Part shown: positions 34,401 to 41,275 of the stretch, piece by piece
How positions within the stretch are numbered: the first letter of the stretch is position 1
Layout: each line of letters starts with the position of its first letter
Assembly (NCBI GenBank): GCA_964423205.1
Contig: CAYRDX010000039.1
Location: 1 to 42,341 of the forward strand
Length of the DNA: 42,341 nt
Direction of reading: 5' to 3'
From: UBA6168 sp964423205
GTDB lineage: Bacteria; Bacteroidota; Bacteroidia; Chitinophagales; Saprospiraceae
The notes under the pieces: generated by a model
Database searches by the model: none
What the model saw: only the letters and a program-made list of their open reading frames with translations
Told to the model about the DNA's origin: nothing
Translations under genes and position numbers: made by a program

Positions 34401-36680
34401 ATCTGTTTGTATCCAACCGGAAATAGTGGCAGCTCCAAAAATGGTGATGTTCGAAAAGTTGTTGTTGTTGTTGTTGACAGTGACGTTAGTGTTATTGGTA
34501 GAAGCTGTACTTGTGAATATCGTAATTGCGCCGGTGTTTCCGGAGGTTCTGGTAAAACTGCCGCTGATACTGTTGTTGTTAACATTTTGCACACCATTGG
34601 TTGGCATGGATACGGAGTTAGACAAAAAGGTGATAGTACCATTGGTATTGACATTCAAATTTGTCAGAGTATTATTGCTTATGTCCTGTGTCAGTGTTGC
34701 AGCTGAGTTGGTGAAATAAGTATGGGTATGCGTACTTGCCGCACCGGTATAATTTATACCTCTGATGTCATTGTTTTTAATGGCCAGTTCACAACTTGCG
34801 GCTCCGGCTGTATTGCTTATACCCAATATGGCACCTGAGTTGGCAACAGAATAAGTGATGAGGCCTCCGGTGGCATTTCCCAGCTGATTGTAGTTGATGT
34901 TGATGGTATTGAGCACTGCTCCTGAATTGGAAATGGCAGTGAAAGCACCTCCTGCAACCGATTTGATGTTGTTTCGGACAACATTGTAATTCATATTAAG
35001 TACTGTGGCTGCTGCGGAGTTAGTAATGGCTGTCAGTGCTCCTGTTCCGGTATTGTTACCGGAAATAACACTATTGTTGTTAATATCGACGGTACTCGAT
35101 CCTCCCGAATTGATTATTCCATTATATACAGAAGCTCCGGTTCCATAAACTGTGCAGTTTTGTACCGTATTTCCAACAATAGAAATAATGCCTGTAGCCT
35201 GATTGAAAATTCCTCTGAAGGTGCAGACCGGAGAAGTTGTCGACCCATCCCCGACAGCTATGGAATTAGCGGTAATGGTGCTGCCAACAGTATTGCCGGA
35301 CATGGTGAAGTTGCCTCCGGTACCAACTCCGTGAATGCCGTTGAAAGTGTAACCGATTGTTGAAGAACCACTGGTGGAAAAAGCACCAACATGGTTATTT
35401 TGAATGATAACGTTTCCGGTTGAGGTAGCATATATACCTGATATGACGCCCAGCGAGGTTGTTGATGTAATGCCAATGGATCCCGTTCCACTTGTCGCAC
35501 CAATAATATTTCCGGACGTTGTACCAATGTTTACGTTTCCTGCCAAAACAGATATACCACCAAAAATACCAGGAGATGTGGTTGAACCGCTTGTAGTAGA
35601 AATCAGGATATTGCTGATGGTGTTCCCCTGAACATTGGATGTTGTTGAGGTTGAAACCGTCATTTCGATGGCACGGTACAGGTAGGCTACACTACCGGCG
35701 TAACTTGAGTTTCCGGTGGAAACGTCATTGGCATATCCGATAATGTTGTTGTTCACAGCGTAATCACCTCCGGCTGCAGTCAGGATATAGAGGGCTCGGT
35801 GCGTCACAGCAGCAGTCGAGGTACGTGCAGCCGTTTGAAATAAACGGTTACCAGTGATGGTCCATGCCGAACTGTTTGCCTCAATAAAAATACCGCTCGA
35901 AGCAAGACCAGCGTTGAAGAAGTTGGATATTTTATTGCCCGAAATGCTGATGTTGCTGTTATCGGTCAAAACACTCGAGCCATTGGAATATATGGCATTT
36001 ACAGGGAGGTTTGATCCAGCTGCCGTAATGGTGCAGTTTGAAATGATGTTCCCATCATTTCCCGTTGATTCACCTGTACTAAAGAACACAATACCATTTG
36101 CTGCTGTGGAAGAAGAACCCTGAAGTGTCGCATTCGTAACGGTGTTACCCGTGGCGTCATTGATAAAACGGATCACCCCCGATGCACCCGTGGCGGTATT
36201 GGTAATAGTCAGTGAATTACCCCCGGTGTTCAGTCCGTTTATGGTGACATTGTCCGCCCCGTTCAAGTCAACCAGATAACCCGTTACGTTGCCACTAATG
36301 GTTCGTGCTCCTCCAGACGGTGAAATGGTTAATGTTGCCCAGGAAGCTATGGAAGGTTGATTGAGTACTGCGGATGCCGTTTCGGTTGTATTTGCGGTAA
36401 TGGAAATGACGATATTGTTGGAGGTCTGATCTCCATTTGCGTTCAAAGCATCGAATGCGAGTTTCAGAGTGCTGTAGGATCCATTGGCATCGGTAGAACC
36501 TGACACTGTGATCTGGGCGATTGAATTTCCTAAGTGTCCAAGTAAACAAATTGTCAAAACGGCCAATAACTTAGCAGTATTCAGTATAGAACTACGGTTC
36601 CATTGAATACCAGTGTACTTCGGAAAAACATTCCCAAAGTGAAGAAATCTAATTGTCCTGATAACTTCAATCCACTTCAT
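22431..36680 (-). CDS. giant T9SS-exported beta-helix repeat surface protein
   Basis: About 4,749 residues from ATG 36680 (MKWIEVIRTIRF). A GTG at 36716 would add 12 residues and overlaps a repeat. The signal segment is LLAVLTICLLGHLGNSIAQ. Three long homologous modules start near residues 60, 1,330 and 2,430. Each has a GADNVTINGLNTGG-like motif, a SAWTISGNRLYQT motif and many short N/T/S/G-rich turns of right-handed parallel beta-helix type. Each ends in a variant of APDIGADE, APDIGSHE or PNVGAWEF. From about 3,200 there are three WNGS..W...NW.P units. Near 4,320 comes an ERYISGAAEDWHFLSSPV domain seen in T9SS cargo. The last 75 residues are a T9SS type A-like sorting domain (IKITDLLGRALIHKSL...). 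The likely role is an adhesin or matrix fibre anchored at the surface. It lies downstream of the usher-like gene on the same strand. Confidence 0.9.
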   Translation of the reverse strand: MKWIEVIRTIRFLHFGNVFPKYTGIQWNRSSILNTAKLLAVLTICLLGHLGNSIAQITVSGSTDANGSYSTLKLAFDALNANGDQTSNNIVISITANTTETASAVLNQPSIASWATLTISPSGGARTISGNVTGYLVDLNGADNVTINGLNTGGNSLTITNTATGASGVIRFINDATGNTVTNATLQGSSSTAANGIVFFSTGESTGNDGNIISNCTITAAGSNLPVNAIYSNGSSVLTDNSNISISGNKISNFFNAGLASSGIFIEANSSAWTITGNRLFQTAARTSTAAVTHRALYILTAAGGDYAVNNNIIGYANDVSTGNSSYAGSVAYLYRAIEMTVSTSTTSNVQGNTISNILISTTSGSTTSPGIFGGISVLAGNVNIGTTSGNIIGATSGTGSIGITSTTSLGVISGIYATSTGNVIIQNNHVGAFSTSGSSTIGYTFNGIHGVGTGGNFTMSGNTVGSTITANSIAVGDGSTTSPVCTFRGIFNQATGIISIVGNTVQNCTVYGTGASVYNGIINSGGSSTVDINNNSVISGNNTGTGALTAITNSAAATVLNMNYNVVRNNIKSVAGGAFTAISNSGAVLNTININYNQLGNATGGLITYSVANSGAILGISNTAGAASCELAIKNNDIRGINYTGAASTHTHTYFTNSAATLTQDISNNTLTNLNVNTNGTITFLSNSVSMPTNGVQNVNNNSISGSFTRTSGNTGAITIFTSTASTNNTNVTVNNNNNNFSNITIFGAATISGWIQTDAGTGEPNKTTSGNTFNNWTGGTGSITVMSMSVTSVNNRCKSNTISNISSAGTITGITTGAGNDSIYLNTINPLTSNGGAAATIVSGINVTAGTVKYIGNNTISNLTGNTLTTGSVRGMLISAGTTINVAHNTIHGLTANANTSGTVSGLWVTGGSIVTLDANKIYDISSTSTSMTSTGIIQGIQVSGTTANLLVNISNNMIADIRTPNMSATNQVRGISVINTGTTSTNNVYYNTIYLNTTSSGTNFGSSGIHHTISTTATTATLDMRNNIIVNLSTPKGSGLTVAFRRSAGTSNSLANYASTSNNNLFYAGTPGSTRLIYSDGTSSAQTLAAYKAGVFTAGTIAPRDQASVTEDPPFLSTDPTNSNFLHINPSVATQIESGAANITGFTKDFDGQVRQGNPGYTGSSTTAPDIGADEGNFTLVDGTPPAISYTTISNNSCLSNQQLTAIITDATGVNTTSGTKPRIYYKRSTDTNTFNNNTSATAGWKYTEATNSSSPFTFTMNYALLSGGAGVSPGQTIQYFVVAQDIVEPTNIAINAGTFAAAPSSVNLTSAAFPIGGTINSFTLLNGLSGTVTVGTSGTFTSLTNTGGLFSEINSRGLAGNLEVQLLDATQSENGSVSLNTIIYGCASNYTLTIRPANAVNCVVTGDVAGTLINLNGADQVIFNGLNTGGSSLTIRNINTGASAAAIRFIADATNNTITNCTIEGSAVGTTSGIILFSTGTTTGNDDNTISNCTIKPAGSNLPTNSIYSAGTSVLIDNSGNNISNNKIQDYYNAAAASNGIFIASNSSAWTISGNRLYQTATRTATTSNIYRGINIVTASGNGYVVSNNIIGYANGNTIPSGITTYGGAFNNRFFGIEMTVGLAAVSRIDGNQVAGINLSNTVATAITAAPGIFTGISILAGQVEIGTTTGNIIGETNSNGSITVSSSITGNYMAGIYTTSSGSVSIQNNQIASISTGGAESIGYTFHGINAAGGGQFTVSDNYIGSATISNSISIGNPAVTTTGVCTVNGISNASTGGATISGNTVRNATSFGTAASVLTGIWNSGIAGQINITGNHIIEVSTTGTGTLTGISNTAAATTVNINSNIIRNISKSVASGAVTAISNSGGVLSAININNNQMGNTDGGLITYSAVANSGALTGISNTAGSVNAALSIQGNDIRGVSYSIAGTNTHTYIINSATTLSQNISGNTFTNLSINTTGAITFISNNIAMPSNGQQNINSNSISGTFTQQASSGALTLFTSTTATNNTGVTVNNNNNNFSNINISGAATISGWINTDAGTGSVNKTISGNTFSNWVGGTGAITVMNINITSTNNQTASNLINNISSAGSITGITTGAGNDNIFQNTIHTIISTGGTSTTVTGIAITSGTAKNIYQNTIYNLQANNITTGNVSGISISGGSAVSAYRNKIYNLSSSNSGITTGSVNGILISAATADFYSTLHNNRIADLKATAASVADPVRGISVANTGVRSGTNVFFNTIHLNASSSGTNFGTSGLYHAASATATTSKLDLRNNIIANLSTPKGTGLTVAFRRSTGGTNALNNYSASSNNNLFYAGTPGSTNLIYYDGTSSAETITAYKQGAFAAGIISPRDQVSISEVLYFLSTDGSNSDFLRIDPAVGTFIESGGANISGITVDFEGNIRAGNPGYPAQNNGFGTAPDIGSHEVDGRKPSVIVTDAQPSSTGNFSTLASAFAAINAYDQSGRNIQVTFINNTVESSTAQLNAGAWTTLKIYPTVADITVSGNLAGPLIDLNGADNVTIDGRVNQSGSTRSLTVTNSSTSPTSGTSAIRLRNSAENNTLKYCNVKGSSTGSDNGIILFSSSASGSGNDNNVTEYCNVSGNGSNRPVNVIYSSGSANAINNSNSIRNNSIFDYLNTGLSSNGIHINAYNSAWTISTNSFYETTSFVPTSGSLVYTSLLIDSPSGNNFSISGNFIGGQAASCGGSAWTVNSNTNHRYKGISINADVTTVSVLQNNTIRNWSYTTASSTPWCAIEVLSGQVNIGTTTTGNVIGAATGTGSIVINATSDAVSQGVYVAGSGTVSVSKNTIGAISVFGNDTNVSHSFNAVYKSNSNGAISISSNSIGSSTTANSLLAGSLATNASSAQHLRGIYSEATGTITCNLNTISNLTNNYSGTLNSQTRGIQTTGGTSTISRSTIHSLSSNSPGTGHEIIGIELGSTSGINSITESTIFGLSSTNANFTGNITGIYFTGNTGNNALRRNFIRNLSVHNNSSGAVIYGIFMASGVNTVANNIISLGGNTTTTIYGIYESGTSSNHAYLYFNTVYIEGSLSSGSTNKSYCLFSADDNNIRDFRNNILANFRSTTGGSSLHYAIYYNYSGANSLTVDYNVYYTPGTGGVPGYYNGSDGYVIPIVNGEDQNSQITNPQFVFPGSTLPTGFKLNIQIDGVHGTGIIIDFEQTARGIPPNVGAWEFNPNQWLGTVSTNFADPANWSANSVPVEEASIVFAISGAVNHCYLDEDRRIGNIVNPSEKNFVVNGKTLTMLGDIVNTSTGKVDATIASSKLVLAGDIQEQTIPGQAFVDSLVPRLIIENIFGVYCLGNISILDTLALNSANPSETRGVMDINTSYTLTLSPSAVTTGEGEVTGIVTRNSFSVGTEYTFNSANAKISFPESGTYPTSISVKLSIGTAPSWKSSAIQRIFEFVQTGASATTPKATITANYLDAELNGNPEDRLVFFSNAIPQTIEHGRTSINTMDNTVRLNSVNMAFFPSTFNTMEVTLGNNALETLTWNGSQSTSWTTPFNWTPTGAASEFVKVIIPDATTTSNDPELPGESAIKSIWLLSNSILNASTNASVQVVGTDSVWVNANGLFNPGTSNVIFSGAGGILSGTTGFNNISISSGASFYMADSSVMRIAGAVTNQGKWLTAALGTTLVDYNGGNQTIAIPDQETNRYSSLTLSGSGIKTFPSVTLSILGNLSVLGTASVTAQNNLLIYDSLMVGTGTTFDAGGKSISIGGNLVHHGSLLTTGSTFIFNGSDTQKIRGTASTTAFEHLNILSTSGLSAEKDLSVNGILNLVNENASQSAGLLDMGSHTLTMGATATTTGIGDVTGIIRRTTINAGTNYTMGHSGTTVNFASGGTLPSEIKVKIRIGTSPSWKTEAIQRVYEFIQTGGSGCFATITAHYIDSELNSNVEEQLVFWMWTPGPNILELGRTGIDTVNKTLILTDVAIEQWGTAFGQMEISMANSANITITWNGSVSSTWNNANNWTPSVLPSQFTRIAIPNAATTNYDPVLLSTVNVFSISIQANGIIDGTSCSQLNIRGFNSNTWENNNGTFIAGSSTVNFYGANNTISGTTNFNSLSVMSGAYLAPETGCTIRISGSLVNNGTLDATANSNTIEYNGTNQTVIIPNGSTPGYHHLTLSGSGLKAFPASLVHVFGTMSLSGTSSVTAAASLEIHGNLSLANSSAFSTGAFEHFISGNLSINGQFTANASNTLNLNGTTAQIITGDNPVIFANITINNAVAVRLNTSTEATVSGTLTINPGKRFEINSGKQLYVTGTIVNLSGAAGFVLKSDVAGTASLIHNTANVPATVERYISGAAEDWHFLSSPVSNQSISGTWIPAGTYGNGTGYDLYVWDEPTPCWVYHLNTTVAPKWDSIHPSSNFVTGRGYLYSVQAANPTKSFAGTLHNGNYNFSITQNAPPDSLKGFNLIGNPYPSSIDWRSVTGWSRNMLMPSGSGYDLWLWNPAANNYGVVNSFGSGSGTNGVTQFIAPMQGFFVRASSNGNIGFSNTTRVHSGASAWFSPPPNGMNQKIKVRVESNDGYGFDETLLHFGFPRNEAGAAKIFSPKKTAPSAYLRFKGNDLSVAYYTDIEENPQEIVYFIPGANGDYTLSVTFDQEYFEYLILEDRITKTLHDLRSSPTYKFTGKTTELRDRFILHFAPHSGHLKEKLPARIYYSEGDIIVDLTMVDEITEIKITDLLGRALIHKSLEGKGVYRLPLEDGSKIIAVYAKGRKRSLSTKIFKP

Positions 36681-36705
36681 AGACCAGTTCGAGTTTTTTT
36701 CATTT

Positions 36706-36813
36706 TCACAATCCACAGTCCACAGTCCTTTTATAAAGTAAAAGCCATTCCTGCCTCAGCAAAATGCGCTGGGACGCGAAAAGCAGAATAAGACCTGTCA
36801 GTATATTTATCAT
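36706..36813 (-). other. possible 35-residue hydrophobic peptide between usher and giant gene
   Basis: From ATG 36813 a short frame reads INILTGLILLFASQRILL and stops with TGA at 36706-36708, overlapping the upstream end of the giant gene. Its last codons are TCCACAG heptamers (36712-36728). It could be a leader or a small membrane peptide. It could equally be chance, and only its position in the operon speaks for it. Confidence 0.15.
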
Positions 36814-36834
36814 GGTGCAATCCATTCGTTATTG

Positions 36835-39816
36835 TTAATTTTTCGTGGGTTGTAGTTTTTTAGCTTCTTCCAGTGAAATCCTTTTTCCATTCAAATAAGC
36901 TGATACAAAAGCATCCTTTCTTCCCATTTGCCTGATTTTCCTCAATGCTTCATTAGCATTATCAATAGTGTCAAAAATTCCTGAAACGAAACGGTAACTA
37001 AGATTCGGCAGAATCTCGTAATGAATCATAGTTAGTCCTTGAAAACGTTCGAGATTCAGTTGCTTTTTGAAAACACCTATTTGTACGGTGTAAATGAGTC
37101 CTGGCACATTAGAAATCAATCCAATGCTATCTCTTCTGATATCAGTGGTTTGGGTCACGTTTTCATTCAAATCCTCAGGTGGGATTATTTTTGTTTCAGA
37201 ACTTATCTTATTTGATTTGAGAATGAAATTGAGATTAGTGACACTGGCACCCTCAGGTAAGATTTCAATAGTAGTAAAGATGTATTGGGGCGAGACGGTA
37301 AAATCAAGATTAACCATTTGCTCCTTATCGATGGCTAACATGTACACTCCAGGCTTCAATCCCAGATAGCTGTAAAATCCATCTGATTCCGTCAAAGTGC
37401 CGGCTACCAGATTGCCACTCAGGTCGAAAAACTGTACCGTTATTCGTCCTTGGCCCTTCATCTCGTCCTTTTCTTTGAGGTACACCATTCCGGTCACTTC
37501 CCCAACCGACAATATTGGCAGGTTGATGCGCTTGTATTGATGTGGATCGACGAGGACATTGAAAGTCTTATTTTTAAACCGCCATGTTATACTGGGCAAG
37601 TCGTAGTCTGTGAACTCCACTGTATATTCTACAAAAGCGTTCAGGTCAGATATCCGCACGATAGAATCCTTTTCACTGATAATTGCTTTACCACCTGCTA
37701 CTTTCACGGAACTAAGCAGGACTTTAGGTTCGCCATTGTCTTGTCTACCGTTCTGATTCAGATCGAGGAATGGGTAAAACAGTATGCCACCCTTGCCGAG
37801 TGCTGAATTTATACCTGTTTTGACCCGGTGATTATCTGCACCAAATGCAAGACTGCCCTGTGCACTTTCTGATGCTCCAAATTTTTTGTTGGCATAGTAA
37901 CTGGTAAGTTGAGTTCGAGCGAAAGGCAATTCGTATTTCACTCCAGCATAAACATTGGTATTCTGACTGTTGAAGTTTCTTTCCAGGCTTGCAATGAAGT
38001 ATAGTTTTTTGATTCTTCTTTCTACATCCAACTTGATCCTGGTAACCTTTAAGTCCTTGGGAAATACCTCCATAGTGGGTCTAATGACTAAGCCATTTCT
38101 CAAGCGATAGGAAAGTGAAAAATTGGAGTACATGTAAGGGTCGTTATTATTGACCCAATTTTGAAAAAAAGAGCTATTGAGAGAAAATCGCCTGTAATAA
38201 GTGGAAAATGTAACGTCGAACTGGTTATAAGTGAAAGGTCTGTAAAGAAACTGATTGAAGTTAATCTTTGCTAAAAAATTGATATTCTTGATCTTGGCCG
38301 GAATGATCAACTTCACTTTTCTTTCTTCCAGGGCGTTGAATTCTGTAGCGCGCTGTTCCTCATAGTATTTGGCATAATACAATTCCAGATAAGTGTTTCT
38401 GGAAAACTGATAATTCATATTGCCCATCCACCTGACGCCGTGAGCATACTCAAGATTTACGGTCATTTTGCTGTAGGGCTGAAGAGATGTCCTCAAATAA
38501 GGGATATTGGGATTCGAACCTATGCTCGATAAATATTCCCAGCCAACTCCCAAGGTCAGGAAACTGCTTAACCCATAATTAAATACCCCATGGCCATAGT
38601 GGGTAGATAAATCGTACTGCATCAGGCCGCCGGTTAAGCTGTATTCAAATTTACCTGCCGGAGTGAATGTGAACGGAACATTCATGATGCGTTCCTCGCT
38701 TCGCTCTTCGCCCAATGGACCATAGAACTTAAGTTTGATAACCGTGTAGCCATAGACAATGGGAACTTTAAATACATACAAACCGGAAGCGTCAGCAGTA
38801 GTGTAGTCCATCAGTACATCATTGATGTACAATTCAACTGTCCAGTTGGGTTCTGTCACGTCGTTGATGATGTAATGACCGGAAGCTTTCCGCACGGAGG
38901 TAGGAGAATTGCTAATGGCACCGCCAATGACCGGAGAATGCAGAAAGGCTATGCCCTGACCATAAACGAGTCCGAGTTGAGCCTGGCGCATCAAGTTAAA
39001 GTCATTGTCCACCCACCGCCAGGAATAGTACAATTGTCTTTGGTCAAATTTGTAGCGGTCGCTGATATTCCAGGAAAGAATGGTTTGTCCACCTAATAAT
39101 TCTGCACCAAGAGCAAGACCAAGGTAATTGCTGGTTTTTTCATTCTGGGCTTGATGTGAACTAACTGTCCAATCGAGGGTGCCAAATCTAAAAGCATGAT
39201 ATGTCCTTGGAACAATGCTGTCGATTTTTACGGATTGAGTAGAAACACTGGCGATTTTTTGCCTTTGCTTTTCCAATTTGGCTTGTCTGAGAATCGGAAG
39301 CTCAAATACGACAGCCAATTTTCCAGTTAACGATCGGGGATTATAAATTAGATTGATACCAAAATAGGCCGGGAAGATGGTTGACTCCAAAAAATACCCG
39401 CCCTCTGCAAATAACAGGCTATTCTTGAGGGATATGGTTTCCCTGTTTGTTCTCAATTGCCTGGATTCAAGGTCAACAGCATAGGTATTGGATTCAACGG
39501 AAATAAATCCCTCCAGGCTTTTCCTGACCTGTGTCAGTGTACAGGCAATTCCAAGGTTATGAAACAGGTCCTCAATGTTCAGGTAGAGAACTTCTTCGTC
39601 TGTAATTAGTACGTCCAATTCAAATTTAAAATCAGGGTTTACAGTGACTTCTATGGGAAGCACTGTGAACAGAGGAAGGGTATCGTTATTGTATTTATTG
39701 GGTAGGCCCTGTGCATTTGTACTCAGGTTAATGAATATGGCCAATAACATTACAAGGACTATGCGCATGAACGCAAAGCCAAAAAAGTCGTTGTCATATT
39801 TTCGCCTTTCATACAT
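36835..39816 (-). CDS. usher-like outer-membrane protein with C-terminal SPOR domain
   Basis: 993 residues, with a signal sequence ending near residue 36. Residues about 40-180 form an N-terminal domain (VLYLNIEDLFHNLGI, GYFLESTIFPAYFGI). A plug-like domain at about 310-385 (NWTVELYINDVLMDY, IKLKFYGPLGEERSEE) resembles the usher plug. A long barrel with alternating aromatic strands extends to about residue 700. At about 785-870 is a carboxypeptidase-regulatory-like beta-sandwich (GQGRITVQFFDLSG, GLKPGVYMLAID). At about 905-985 is a SPOR domain (YTVQIGVFKKQLNLERF, RFVSGIFDTIDNANEAL), known to bind denuded peptidoglycan. ATG 39816 shares a base with the stop of the preceding gene (TAATG), which indicates coupling; ATG 39768 is an alternative. 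A SPOR tail on an usher is not usual. Confidence 0.82.
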   Translation of the reverse strand: MYERRKYDNDFFGFAFMRIVLVMLLAIFINLSTNAQGLPNKYNNDTLPLFTVLPIEVTVNPDFKFELDVLITDEEVLYLNIEDLFHNLGIACTLTQVRKSLEGFISVESNTYAVDLESRQLRTNRETISLKNSLLFAEGGYFLESTIFPAYFGINLIYNPRSLTGKLAVVFELPILRQAKLEKQRQKIASVSTQSVKIDSIVPRTYHAFRFGTLDWTVSSHQAQNEKTSNYLGLALGAELLGGQTILSWNISDRYKFDQRQLYYSWRWVDNDFNLMRQAQLGLVYGQGIAFLHSPVIGGAISNSPTSVRKASGHYIINDVTEPNWTVELYINDVLMDYTTADASGLYVFKVPIVYGYTVIKLKFYGPLGEERSEERIMNVPFTFTPAGKFEYSLTGGLMQYDLSTHYGHGVFNYGLSSFLTLGVGWEYLSSIGSNPNIPYLRTSLQPYSKMTVNLEYAHGVRWMGNMNYQFSRNTYLELYYAKYYEEQRATEFNALEERKVKLIIPAKIKNINFLAKINFNQFLYRPFTYNQFDVTFSTYYRRFSLNSSFFQNWVNNNDPYMYSNFSLSYRLRNGLVIRPTMEVFPKDLKVTRIKLDVERRIKKLYFIASLERNFNSQNTNVYAGVKYELPFARTQLTSYYANKKFGASESAQGSLAFGADNHRVKTGINSALGKGGILFYPFLDLNQNGRQDNGEPKVLLSSVKVAGGKAIISEKDSIVRISDLNAFVEYTVEFTDYDLPSITWRFKNKTFNVLVDPHQYKRINLPILSVGEVTGMVYLKEKDEMKGQGRITVQFFDLSGNLVAGTLTESDGFYSYLGLKPGVYMLAIDKEQMVNLDFTVSPQYIFTTIEILPEGASVTNLNFILKSNKISSETKIIPPEDLNENVTQTTDIRRDSIGLISNVPGLIYTVQIGVFKKQLNLERFQGLTMIHYEILPNLSYRFVSGIFDTIDNANEALRKIRQMGRKDAFVSAYLNGKRISLEEAKKLQPTKN

Positions 39817-40337
39817 TACTCCTGTTCAAAAGTTATTTCAAATGATCCTGTGTAAATCCCAGGAGGAGCAATTCCAGGTACATACAAAATCCCACCGACT
39901 CTAAGTGTCGTGATAAAGTTGCAGTTATTGCCCACAGCGAATTTGGACCCACTCGCTCCTTTTTCGGTTGGTCCCAATTGAAGGGTCATTGTTCCGCCAT
40001 TGCTTCCGGTCAATATGATGTTGGATGGAAGGATAACTGTTATGTTGCGACCCTGACAGAGTTTGATTTCAAAAATGGCAGGTTGTGCTGCCGGTGGAAG
40101 TGCAGAAAGGTAAATGCTGCCGGTGGAAGATCTGACCCCGTTGAAGCCAACGGTGATGGTGCCACCGGCAGGGCCGGTCATTGTAAAGGTCCCGAAGTGA
40201 AGGGCTTGGGTGGCAGTAACCGTAACGGATCTTTGTGGTAAAGTGGGTTGGGCAATTGGTTCACCTATAATGAACAGAGCCACCATTACTGCGAGCAGCA
40301 ACCGAAAAATGGCTGATTTCAGGTTTATAGGTTTCAT
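39816..40337 (-). CDS. DUF4402 protein, second pilin-like subunit
   Basis: 173 residues with a signal peptide (residues about 1-29, FRLLLAVMVALFIIGEPIA). After it come alternating strands and the DUF4402 signature ALHFGTFTMTGPAGGTITVGF. Two cysteines (LCQGRN and NNCN) could form a disulphide. The C-terminus is GIYTGSFEITFEQE: glycine sits 14 residues from the end and hydrophobics alternate (Ile, Phe, Ile, Phe), as in classical chaperone-usher pilins. The penultimate residue is Gln, not Tyr. It is likely a minor, adaptor or tip subunit, or a stalk variant. The start codon of the usher overlaps its stop by one base. Confidence 0.85.
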   Translation of the reverse strand: MKPINLKSAIFRLLLAVMVALFIIGEPIAQPTLPQRSVTVTATQALHFGTFTMTGPAGGTITVGFNGVRSSTGSIYLSALPPAAQPAIFEIKLCQGRNITVILPSNIILTGSNGGTMTLQLGPTEKGASGSKFAVGNNCNFITTLRVGGILYVPGIAPPGIYTGSFEITFEQE

Positions 40338-40370
40338 AGTACACGGCCGAATTTGGAGGATGCCTGTGTG

Positions 40371-41198
40371 CTATAGTTCAAGTTCTGCTTCTGCGAATAT
40401 TTCGTGCCTAATAGCGTCATCCCGGCTTGTGTAGCTGACTTTTACTTTTCCGTTCATCAGCATCAAACCAGGTGTAAGGTTCAATTTCAGATTTATGTAT
40501 CGTTTGTCGAGGTTGGTATAAACTGCAACTCCTTTCACAGTACCCAACTCAACGGGTTTTCCTTGCTTTGGAATGTATTCTGCTTTCAAATCTCCGTACA
40601 CCGATTTGTTCCCGGTTCTGTTCACAGTAAATTTCAGTGACAAGTCTGGTTCGCTCTCCAACCTAAGGTCAGAAATTGAAGTCTGCACATTGACCGCACC
40701 AGAGCGAATGATGATCGGAATACTCATCCCGAAAATAGGTATGATACGCACTGTAACACTATTTGAGCTTTCTTCCTGGGTGCTTCCCAACGGCGTATAA
40801 TCTTTTTCCGACCTGAAATACAAGTGAGAGCGGTATTCACCGTCGGGCATATTGGGCTTTCTCATGCATTGCACCATCACGACCTGAGCCTCTCCCGGCT
40901 GAAGGGTTACGCGGCGTGGGTAAACACGCAGGAAGGGATCGGCAAACATTTGTCCCGGGTCAGGAGAATCGATACTTTCAAAACTACCATCTGCATTCAT
41001 GCGTCTTTGCACGAAGGATACAGAGAAAGTTGTGGCTTCCGTACCTGTATTGATAAGGTTGAGCTCTGCCTTGTTATCTCTTCCTTCAAAAACAATCCGG
41101 TTGGGTGAAATCAATAAATCCCCCTGAGCATGGGTGTCTTGATTTGCAACCATACCAAAGAAGATTAGCATTATTACCAGAAAAATGCTTTTCATCAT
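40371..41198 (-). CDS. PapD-like periplasmic fimbrial chaperone
   Basis: 275 residues with a signal sequence of about 24 residues. The N-terminal Ig-like domain opens ISPNRIVFEGRDNKAELNLINTG; Arg34 aligns with the subunit-anchoring Arg8 of PapD. LRVYPRRVTLQPGEAQVVMVQC and YRSHLYFRSE match the F1/G1 region. IIPIFGMSIPIIIRSG replaces the usual KLFYRP segment, so the second anchoring Lys is not obvious. The C-terminal domain (LTPGLMLMNGKVKVSY) is present. Order in the cluster (subunit, chaperone, subunit, usher) supports a chaperone role. Length is slightly above that of PapD. Confidence 0.85.
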   Translation of the reverse strand: MMKSIFLVIMLIFFGMVANQDTHAQGDLLISPNRIVFEGRDNKAELNLINTGTEATTFSVSFVQRRMNADGSFESIDSPDPGQMFADPFLRVYPRRVTLQPGEAQVVMVQCMRKPNMPDGEYRSHLYFRSEKDYTPLGSTQEESSNSVTVRIIPIFGMSIPIIIRSGAVNVQTSISDLRLESEPDLSLKFTVNRTGNKSVYGDLKAEYIPKQGKPVELGTVKGVAVYTNLDKRYINLKLNLTPGLMLMNGKVKVSYTSRDDAIRHEIFAEAELEL

Positions 41199-41243
41199 AA
41201 TGACTTAAAGTGGTGAGTTTTGGCCTTGGTCTTCGGGATATTT

Positions 41244-41275
41244 CAAGTTTAGGCTGCTTATATATATTATGCCAA
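41244..41275 (-). promoter_or_regulatory. candidate internal promoter for chaperone and usher genes
   Basis: On the minus strand TTGG (41272-41275) is followed after 20 bases by TAAACTTG (41244-41251), seven of eight to TAnnTTTG. It would give a leader of about 38 bases. It lies just after the hairpin at 41276-41303, so the chaperone, second subunit and usher could be expressed apart from the first subunit. Confidence 0.45.

Noticed and set aside
24600..36130. Many hydrophobic plus-strand frames of 60-177 codons opposite the giant gene
   Set aside because: They are the complement of Asn/Thr/Ser-rich beta-helix codons, which gives Val/Leu-rich shadows without starts or neighbours of their own.
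22431..36680. Giant gene as a misassembly or fusion of several genes
   Set aside because: One uninterrupted frame with a single signal peptide at the start and a single sorting domain at the end; modules are diverged enough to assemble.
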